This document shows positions 6,059 to 11,215 of a stretch of 11,215 nucleotides of DNA, one piece after another (the stretch's first letter is position 1; every line of letters starts with the position of its first letter). Below the pieces are notes generated by a model. The model had not been told where the DNA came from. It did no database searches and saw nothing but the letters and a program-made list of their open reading frames with translations. The translations under genes were made by a program, and so were the position numbers. The DNA comes from an uncultured Gammaproteobacteria bacterium (GTDB taxonomy: Bacteria; Pseudomonadota; Gammaproteobacteria; Arenicellales; Poriferihabitantaceae): NCBI GenBank assembly GCA_938021685.1, contig CALIFM010000015.1, forward strand, positions 1 to 11,215, written 5' to 3'.

Positions 6059-6964
6059 TTAGTAAGAGAACTTTCCGCTTTGGATGCGCTCAGCTTCCAT
6101 TAGCTCCACTTCGCGCGAGCCAGATATAACAATCTTGGGATCAGGCACATAATCCAAGGTCTTATCCACACGCTTATAAGGCACCGAGTTTAAAATCACT
6201 CTAATCGCATTTAAGCGTGCTAAGAATTTATCGTTCGAACGAATCACCGTCCAAGGCGACTCAGCCCGATGCGTGCGTTTAAGCATCTCGTATTTCTGAT
6301 TGGTAAAATCACCCCAATGCTCCTGCGCTTGCAAATCCACTTCGCTCAGCTTCCACTGCCGTAAAGGGTCGTTTTTGCGTCGCTCAAAACGCTTGGCTTG
6401 CTCTTCTTTAGTGACGCTAAAATATAGCTTCACCAAAATCGTACCGGTGCGCACCAAGTCCTTTTCAAACCCCACCACACCCTTCATAAAGTGTTTGTAT
6501 TCCTCTGGCGTACAAAAGCCCAGCACTGGTTCCACCATCGCACGGTTGTACCAACTACGATCAAACAACACCATCTCGCCACCGCGCGGGAAATGCTGCA
6601 CATAACGCTGAAAAAACCACTGCGTACGCTGTAGTTGGCTAGGCTTGCCCAACGCCACTGTGCGGTAACGCTTTTCGTTCATATAACGCGTGGCACGGCG
6701 GATAGTACCGCCCTTACCCGAGGCATCGCGACCTTCAAACACCACAATCATTGGCCGCTTGGTCTGCTCTAAATAATTTTGCAGCTGAATCAACTCGGCT
6801 TGATAGGGCCGCAGCGCTTTTTCACGCTTGCTGCGAGCAAGGGCCTTCTTGGCTTTTTCCGTTGTGAATTTTTTTAGCTTTTTGCGCAAACGCTCGTTTT
6901 CGGCTTGCAGCTGTTCAGGGCCAACAATTGGCCTGACATTATTACTTTTTGATTTTGTCTTCAT
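6059..6964 (-). CDS. ppk2: polyphosphate kinase 2, single-domain class I type
   Basis: A 301-residue PPK2-family enzyme, which uses polyphosphate to phosphorylate nucleoside diphosphates (typically ADP or GDP to the triphosphate) or runs in reverse. Walker A GRDASGKGG is at 78-86 and Walker B LFDRSWYNRA at 133-142. The lid-region basic segment KRFERRKNDPLRQWK is near 191-205. One kinase domain of about 230 residues fits the short class. The first 60 residues are Lys/Glu-rich and probably an alpha-helical or coiled extension. The ATG is preceded by AGGG at a suitable distance, within the 21-nt gap after the cupin gene, so the two are likely cotranscribed. It converges with the regulator, with 22 nt between stops. 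The subclass and nucleotide preference are inferred from length and motifs. Confidence 0.93.
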   Translation of the reverse strand: MKTKSKSNNVRPIVGPEQLQAENERLRKKLKKFTTEKAKKALARSKREKALRPYQAELIQLQNYLEQTKRPMIVVFEGRDASGKGGTIRRATRYMNEKRYRTVALGKPSQLQRTQWFFQRYVQHFPRGGEMVLFDRSWYNRAMVEPVLGFCTPEEYKHFMKGVVGFEKDLVRTGTILVKLYFSVTKEEQAKRFERRKNDPLRQWKLSEVDLQAQEHWGDFTNQKYEMLKRTHRAESPWTVIRSNDKFLARLNAIRVILNSVPYKRVDKTLDYVPDPKIVISGSREVELMEAERIQSGKFSY

Positions 6965-6985
6965 TAAAGCTGCCCTATTTATTAC

Positions 6986-7249
6986 TTAATCGCCTTTTAT
7001 CGTTCTTATTGAATCTGATTCAAAGTGTTGAGTGGAGAATTCCATAATTTCTGTTTTTTCTGCCACACCAATAAACTGATGCTTCAAGCCCAGTGGAATT
7101 TCTAATACATCCCCCTTTGACATTTCAAAACTAGACTCTTCACCAGACTGCTCAACCGTTTTCATTATCAGCTTACCACTCTGAATATAAAACGTTTCTT
7201 TCTTATTCAAGTGATGATGAAGTGAGCATCGCCTGCCCTTAAGTAACAC
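6986..7249 (-). CDS. small cupin-domain protein, 5' end apparently frameshifted
   Basis: An 87-residue reading frame opening at GTG (7249). It contains a single cupin barrel: CSLHHHLNKKETFYIQSG supplies the His-rich first cupin motif and the Glu, and GDVLEIPLGLKHQF the second motif with its His. Such small cupins resemble phosphomannose-isomerase-type or sugar-binding cupins, but the ligand cannot be named. The coding frame clearly continues upstream of the GTG for about 30 codons (GWGYEIW and YCGKILVLLKG, as in intact relatives) without any start codon. Removing one A from the AAAA run at 7328-7331 joins it to an ATG at 7343 and gives about 118 residues. The gene is more AT-rich than its neighbours, suggesting separate origin. 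It may be a pseudogene. Confidence 0.6.
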   Translation of the reverse strand: MLLKGRRCSLHHHLNKKETFYIQSGKLIMKTVEQSGEESSFEMSKGDVLEIPLGLKHQFIGVAEKTEIMEFSTQHFESDSIRTIKGD

Positions 7250-7343
7250 TAATATCTTTCCACAATAATCCTCTGAGTTATGAGCCCATATCTCATAGCC
7301 CCAGCCTTTTTCTTCTCGATGGATTGGTTTTAGTCGGCCTCAT
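7250..7343 (-). pseudogene. upstream, out-of-frame 5' portion of the cupin gene
   Basis: On the minus strand an ATG at 7343-7341 opens MRPTK and then leaves the cupin frame at an AAAA run (7328-7331). With three As the product would read MRPTKPIHREEKGWGYEIW and continue through AHNSEDYCGKILV into the downstream cupin. As it stands, the ATG frame ends after 16 codons, and the cupin frame has a TGA at 7342-7340 with no canonical start before GTG 7249. The cause may be a true 1-nt insertion, a sequencing error or an unusual start. Confidence 0.5.
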
Positions 7344-7434
7344 ATTACATAGTGGCTACGTAACCAATTCAGTATACAACGGACAATTTCGACTGGCTAC
7401 CTCTTTACCAGCCTCAGTTACGCTTAGGAAGCAA

Positions 7435-7443
7435 ATTATAGCA
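7435..7443 (-). promoter_or_regulatory. extended -10 promoter for cupin-ppk2
   Basis: The minus strand reads TGC-TATAAT, a perfect extended -10 element (TGnTATAAT), just past the tlpA-like stop codon at 7448-7450. No good -35 is seen, which extended -10 promoters tolerate. Transcription would start near 7428, about 85 nt before the ATG at 7343. A second possible -10 (TATACT, 7371-7376) lies closer to the cupin gene. No Rho-independent terminator was seen after the tlpA-like gene, so read-through is also possible. Confidence 0.5.
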
Positions 7444-7447
7444 GTCA

Positions 7448-8011
7448 TTACAATACAGGCTGAATAATCTCTTCAAGCTCTTGGGCTGATAATAAGCCTA
7501 GTTTCTTACCAATCATTTTGCCTTCGCGGTCATGTATTGTTGTAAATGGCAGGCTGCCTCTATTACCTAAAGCCTGCATCCATTGCATGCCTTGCATATC
7601 ACCGGCTAGCCATTGTGGGTAGTTGATGCCCATTGAATCGACAAAGCGTTTCACATTCCCAGGTGTGTCATGGCCAATGCCCACAAACTGCAAGCCCTGC
7701 TGCGCTTTGGCTGCTTGGATGTCCATAAACAAGGGGATCTCCTCGCGGCACGGTTCACACCATGGCGCCCAGTGGTTCACTACTACCACCTTGCCAAGGA
7801 ATTGGTTCAAGTTCTGCCCTTTGCCATCAAGGTCTTGCCACTGCACATCCGGCAACTGCTGCGCTGCTTCAGCATCAATCAAAGTGACTTGGCCGCTATC
7901 ATTGCCAGCATCTTGCTGGCTAGTCGAATAATGCGCCACCATCCAGCCGCCTAATAGACCAGCAAGGCCAATAAACAAATAAACTAATGAACGTTGCAAT
8001 CCTTGAGGCAT
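7448..8011 (-). CDS. TlpA/ResA-family membrane-anchored periplasmic thioredoxin
   Basis: A 187-residue protein with one N-terminal membrane segment (about residues 10-27) and a periplasmic thioredoxin-like domain. The active site is WCEPC (C85, C88) and the cis-proline motif is GSLPFT (P155). TlpA/ResA-type proteins reduce specific periplasmic disulphides, often in cytochrome c maturation, and need electrons from DsbD or CcdA. The ATG lies 14 nt after the dsbD stop, so it is very likely cotranscribed with dsbD and is a client of that protein. The WCEPC signature is common in reductive TlpA-like proteins. The exact substrate is unknown; no cytochrome c biogenesis genes are in the window. Confidence 0.9.
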   Translation of the reverse strand: MPQGLQRSLVYLFIGLAGLLGGWMVAHYSTSQQDAGNDSGQVTLIDAEAAQQLPDVQWQDLDGKGQNLNQFLGKVVVVNHWAPWCEPCREEIPLFMDIQAAKAQQGLQFVGIGHDTPGNVKRFVDSMGINYPQWLAGDMQGMQWMQALGNRGSLPFTTIHDREGKMIGKKLGLLSAQELEEIIQPVL

Positions 8012-8025
8012 GATGAGGGCCGGCT

Positions 8026-10392
8026 TTAGAGTGACTGAATGTGCGCCAAAAATTCGCTGGCGTCTTTATAACCGTAAAAGCTTTTGCCGCTCATTGGCTG
8101 GCCTTCGATATCTAAAAACAACACCGCGGGTGGGCCGAACACGCCAAAGCGCGTTTTCAGGGCTTTACGCGCTGCGTCTTTAGGGTCGGTCACGTCCACC
8201 TGCAAGGCTAAAAAGCGCTGCTCCATTTCATTTAGTACAGCGGTGTCTTGAAACGTGGTTTGTTCCATACGGATGCAATCAACACACCAATCGGCATAAT
8301 AATCAATCATCACGATTTTACCCGCTTGCTGCGCCGCACCTATATGGATGTCCAGCGCCGATTCGTCGTTCACTCGCGTAAACAAATGCACTTCGTTTGC
8401 TCCAAGGGTGTTGGCTGCCCCGCCTTTGGCTGAGAACAAGTTATCGGGCAAGGGTTTTAAAACATCTCGCTGACCTAAGGTGCCGCCAATAAAAGCGAGC
8501 ACGCCCCAAACAAGCAGCACCATGCCGAGGCCCTTAAACAGTTTGTACCAGCCACTTGCACCTTCGGGTAGATTTTGCATAGCGCCCAAATAAATACCCA
8601 CTACAATAAACAGCGCTCCCCACAGCAACAATATAGGCACTTGCGGCAACACGCCTAACAAATAAATAGCGACCGCCAACAACATCACTCCGAATACATA
8701 TTTAACTTTGTCCATCCACATGCCAGCTTTGGGCAGCCAGTGGCCTGCACCCATCGCCAAGATAACCAGTGGGATACCCATGCCCAAGGCCATAAAAAAC
8801 ATCGTTAGCGCACCTAAGCTGGGTGAGCCTTGCGCGATGGCAATCCCTAAAAAGGAGATCAGCACCGGTGACACACAAGCGCCTACAATCAAAGCGGAAA
8901 ACAAGCCCAAGATAAACACCATCGATGCTGAGCCACCTAGGCCTTGGGACTTTTCTTGCAAACGTGAGCTAATAAACGACGGCATTTGAATTTCAAATAA
9001 GCCAAACATCGATAAAGCCATCAACACAAAAATAACTGCCATGGTGCCAATGGCCCATATGTTTTGAAAATACGCTTGCAACTGATCGCCCGTAGCGCCC
9101 GCCACGGCGCCCATCACAGCATAAACCACTGCTGTGCCCAACACATAAATAGCTGCTAACCACGCTGCTTTGGCTTTAGAGATTTGCTCGCCTTGCCCTG
9201 CGATCACGCTGGACAAAATTGGAATCAAAGGTAGCACACAAGGAGTGAAAGTGAGGCCAATGCCGGCCACAAAAGCACCAGCCAATATCCACCATAATGA
9301 TTTTGAGCCACCGCCATTGTTGCCTATCGCTGTATTTTGGGCATCGCTTTGTTGCCCCACAACTTGTGCTGACTCGCTTTGCGCATTAGCCGCCGAGATC
9401 AGCGACATTGCAGGCAGCTCAAAAGTTTTTTTGGTGGGCGGGTAACAAATACCGTCTTCAGCGCAGCCTTGATATTCAACCTCAACTTGTAATGATTGAA
9501 TACCGTTTTGCACTTTGCTTATAGGAATCGGCATTGAAAAGCTGTTTTCATGAATCGTAACTTCACCGAAGTATTCATCATTCTTTCGCTTGCCCTGCGG
9601 AAATGGCAAGGCGCCAACCGAAGCCCCTTGTGCGACCACTTTGATTTTTTCTTGATATAAAAAATAACCATCAGCTACGTTGAAGTAACTCATCATTTGG
9701 TTAGCTTCATCTAAGACTACGTCAATCTGAAACGCCTCATCTACCGGCAAGAACTCCGCTTGGTCTGCTTCGGCGCTTAACAGGCTACGCAACTCATCAA
9801 GTGAACCCAGCTCATCCGATGCAGTTGGTGCAGTAGCGCTCAAAGTTGAAGCCTGTGGCTCAATAGTGGTCGCTGCGACAAGGTCGCTATTGCCCGTTTG
9901 CAACACAATATCGTGCTTAATTGGCGGGTAACAAACGCCCACTGGTTCGTTACAGCCTTGACCCTGCACTTGTAAGGTTACTGTCTCACTGGTCGCAGAT
10001 AACGGCAATGTTAGCTCAATCTTGCCTTCATAAGTCTCCACTTTGCCAAACAACGGATCGTCTTTGAGCTTGCCTTTTGGCCAAGCAAATTCACCCAACT
10101 TAGCAGTACCATCAGCGTTTTGCACCGCAAAGCTTAGTTTATCTTTATACATATAATAGCCATCGGCGATCGACCAGCTGGCGTGAATAGTATCTTGCGC
10201 TTGCAGCGATGCTTCAAAAGCGAAGGCTTCTTCGGCTGCCAGCAGTTCCACGTCTTCGCCTAAACCCAAGCTCAAACCTTGCGCACGAGCAGGACCCGAC
10301 AACACCAGCAATGCTAGTGCAGCTGTGAATAACAACAGTATTTTGGCTTTAAGCTCGATACTCATAGCAGTGTGCTTGGCTAAATTTTGCAT
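8026..10392 (-). CDS. dsbD: thiol:disulfide interchange protein DsbD with two alpha domains
   Basis: A 788-residue inner-membrane protein that passes reducing equivalents from cytosolic thioredoxin to periplasmic thiol proteins. In order it has a signal peptide (cleavage after ARA, about residue 37), alpha domain 1 (about 45-165; C147 and C154 in GCNEPVGVCYPP) and alpha domain 2 (about 210-328; C310 and C316 in GCAEDGICYPP). A linker and a transmembrane beta domain of eight or more helices (about 365-640) follow, with redox cysteines in FTPCVLP (C384) and GACVSPVL (C506). The C-terminal thioredoxin domain has WCVDC (C703, C706). E. coli DsbD has one alpha domain and is about 200 residues shorter. 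The start may instead be Met10 (10365): a TATAAT overlaps the first ATG, and the signal peptide is more conventional from MSIELK. The tlpA-like gene follows at 14 nt. Confidence 0.95.
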   Translation of the reverse strand: MQNLAKHTAMSIELKAKILLLFTAALALLVLSGPARAQGLSLGLGEDVELLAAEEAFAFEASLQAQDTIHASWSIADGYYMYKDKLSFAVQNADGTAKLGEFAWPKGKLKDDPLFGKVETYEGKIELTLPLSATSETVTLQVQGQGCNEPVGVCYPPIKHDIVLQTGNSDLVAATTIEPQASTLSATAPTASDELGSLDELRSLLSAEADQAEFLPVDEAFQIDVVLDEANQMMSYFNVADGYFLYQEKIKVVAQGASVGALPFPQGKRKNDEYFGEVTIHENSFSMPIPISKVQNGIQSLQVEVEYQGCAEDGICYPPTKKTFELPAMSLISAANAQSESAQVVGQQSDAQNTAIGNNGGGSKSLWWILAGAFVAGIGLTFTPCVLPLIPILSSVIAGQGEQISKAKAAWLAAIYVLGTAVVYAVMGAVAGATGDQLQAYFQNIWAIGTMAVIFVLMALSMFGLFEIQMPSFISSRLQEKSQGLGGSASMVFILGLFSALIVGACVSPVLISFLGIAIAQGSPSLGALTMFFMALGMGIPLVILAMGAGHWLPKAGMWMDKVKYVFGVMLLAVAIYLLGVLPQVPILLLWGALFIVVGIYLGAMQNLPEGASGWYKLFKGLGMVLLVWGVLAFIGGTLGQRDVLKPLPDNLFSAKGGAANTLGANEVHLFTRVNDESALDIHIGAAQQAGKIVMIDYYADWCVDCIRMEQTTFQDTAVLNEMEQRFLALQVDVTDPKDAARKALKTRFGVFGPPAVLFLDIEGQPMSGKSFYGYKDASEFLAHIQSL

Positions 10393-10396
10393 TATA
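10391..10396 (-). promoter_or_regulatory. TATAAT overlapping the upstream dsbD start codon
   Basis: A perfect -10 hexamer on the minus strand that shares bases with the ATG at 10392. If used, RNA would begin near 10384 and dsbD would have to start at the second Met (10365). The -35 position is poor (ACAAGC at 17 nt), so the promoter call is weak. Confidence 0.25.
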
Positions 10397-10613
10397 TTTG
10401 GTTGCCGTGCCGTGCTTGTCTTAAGTTAATGAGCAGATGTAGACAAATTACATGCACGCAAGTTCGCTGAATTTATTTATGTTCATCATAATAAATAGCG
10501 GTTGTACGTTAGCCGTTTTTACGGCAGCGATTAACTAATATGGTAATCTACCTAATCGACACCATAAAACATATTTCAAGCACCAGCACAACGATTAGCA
10601 AAAATAGTTAGCC

Positions 10614-11063
10614 ATGGCCTATTTATTATTACTGTTCATTATTATACCGATTATTGAGATCTATCTGCTGATCGAAATCGGCAGCTCGATTGGCGCCCCC
10701 ACCACCATCTTAATTATCATCTGCACCGCCGTGATCGGTGCAGGCTTGGTCCGTATGCAAGGGGTGTCCACATTAATGCGTGCACAATCACAAATCGCCA
10801 ATGCCAAAGTACCTGCGGTTGAGGTAATGGAAGGGGCGGCATTGATCGTTGCGGGCGCGCTGCTGCTTACGCCAGGCTTCTTTACCGATGGCATTGGCTT
10901 TATATTGTTAACTCCACCGCTGCGCCGCTGGCTAATCAAAAAGTTAGCGGCACGCAACCCTGTGGTTAACCAAGCAACGCAGATGGGCGACGGTTCTATA
11001 CCACCCAGCAGCAACCAAGGGCGTGGCAATGTGATTGATGTTGAGCACAAAGAAATAGACTAA
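10614..11063 (+). CDS. fxsA: FxsA-family inner-membrane protein
   Basis: A 149-residue FxsA protein, a small polytopic membrane protein. Its E. coli relative, when overproduced, relieves F-plasmid exclusion of phage T7; its housekeeping role is unclear. Hydrophobic segments lie at about 2-20, 27-47 and 70-98. The conserved stretch LLLTPGFFTDGIGFILL is followed by PPLRRW. The C-terminal 40 residues are polar and Gly/Asn-rich, probably cytosolic. It diverges from dsbD and precedes a CIRCE-controlled operon on the same strand. An fxsA gene near groESL is common in gammaproteobacteria. The ATG at 10614 is the only sensible start, as the first membrane segment begins immediately; no strong Shine-Dalgarno is visible. 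Confidence 0.93.
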   Translation: MAYLLLLFIIIPIIEIYLLIEIGSSIGAPTTILIIICTAVIGAGLVRMQGVSTLMRAQSQIANAKVPAVEVMEGAALIVAGALLLTPGFFTDGIGFILLTPPLRRWLIKKLAARNPVVNQATQMGDGSIPPSSNQGRGNVIDVEHKEID

Positions 11064-11143
11064 TCCCTAAACTTTGCCTACGCTGCAAACGACAAAAACC
11101 TAGGATTAATTCAATAAATTTGTACTTTTGTGCATAAAATCAG

Positions 11144-11171
11144 TTGAATTTAAGTTTTCAATCCCTATCAT
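11144..11171 (+). promoter_or_regulatory. heat-shock promoter of the downstream operon (sigma32/sigma70)
   Basis: GTTGAA, then 14 nt, then CCCTATCAT approximates the sigma32 consensus (CTTGAA, 13-15 nt, CCCCATNT). The same stretch also reads as sigma70: TTGAAT (11144-11149), a 16-nt spacer and TATCAT (11166-11171). It abuts the CIRCE operator, as expected for a groESL promoter. Which sigma factor is used cannot be decided from sequence. Confidence 0.55.
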
Positions 11172-11197
11172 TAGCACTCGTTAAACGAGAGTGCTAA
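11171..11197 (+). promoter_or_regulatory. CIRCE operator (HrcA binding site), probable groESL control
   Basis: TTAGCACTC, nine bases, GAGTGCTAA: an exact match to the CIRCE consensus inverted repeat bound by the HrcA repressor. It overlaps the end of the -10 box and the likely transcription start, so repressor would block initiation. In gammaproteobacteria that retain HrcA, CIRCE is found mainly upstream of groESL, and fxsA immediately upstream supports that. The coding sequence lies beyond the window. Confidence 0.95.
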
Positions 11198-11215
11198 ATC
11201 TCGTAGCGAGCACCT

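Noticed and set aside
10512..10525. GCCGT-TTTT-ACGGC hairpin in the dsbD-fxsA intergenic region
   Set aside because: Five-pair stem with no following T-run; could be chance. No convincing fxsA promoter could be tied to it.
10661..11050. 129-residue minus-strand open frame over fxsA
   Set aside because: Antisense shadow of fxsA; low-complexity composition and no recognisable domain.
11058..11118. TAATCC ... GGATTA inverted repeat after fxsA as terminator
   Set aside because: Arms are short and about 40 nt apart with no T-tract; not a Rho-independent terminator.

Overview
The window looks like a chromosomal segment of a free-living, probably marine gammaproteobacterium with roughly 45-50% GC. 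The evidence is the neighbourhood of dsbD, a tlpA-like gene and fxsA followed by a groES-type promoter, a Pro-Arg tRNA operon, class I PPK2 and genes for quaternary-amine catabolism. A CIRCE operator at the right edge implies an HrcA-containing lineage, unlike E. coli. No genus can be assigned from the sequence alone.

Left edge (1-200): a minus-strand tRNA operon, tRNA-Pro(TGG) followed by the first 14 nt of a tRNA-Arg, driven by a near-consensus sigma70 promoter. Next (267-4911): a five-gene minus-strand operon transcribed in the order Rieske oxygenase, L-carnitine dehydrogenase, SDR, beta-keto acid cleavage enzyme (BKACE), SDR. A GlxA/CdhR-type AraC-family regulator (5086-6036) diverges from it across a 174-nt region holding an AT-rich palindrome and a TATAAT box. 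The most economical reading is a carnitine-to-glycine-betaine pathway. The dehydrogenase makes 3-dehydrocarnitine, BKACE plus acetyl-CoA gives betainyl-CoA and acetoacetate, and the Rieske enzyme may act on a carnitine-like or betaine substrate. The two SDRs are tandem paralogues with different predicted cofactor preference. They are not part of the textbook pathway and are the least explained part of the window. No betainyl-CoA thioesterase, Rieske reductase or transporter is encoded here.

Middle (6059-7343): a minus-strand pair, an AT-rich cupin gene and ppk2, convergent with the regulator. The cupin gene appears to be frameshifted near its 5' end: homology-like sequence extends 31 residues upstream of the only usable in-frame start, and dropping one A from a four-A run restores an ATG. 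An extended -10 promoter lies just downstream of the preceding tlpA-like gene.

Right (7448-10392): dsbD and a membrane-anchored TlpA/ResA-like thioredoxin, a two-gene minus-strand periplasmic thiol-redox operon. DsbD carries two tandem N-terminal alpha domains instead of one. Diverging from it, fxsA (10614-11063) is followed by the regulatory region of a downstream operon, almost certainly groESL: a perfect CIRCE inverted repeat next to a promoter readable as either sigma70 or sigma32.
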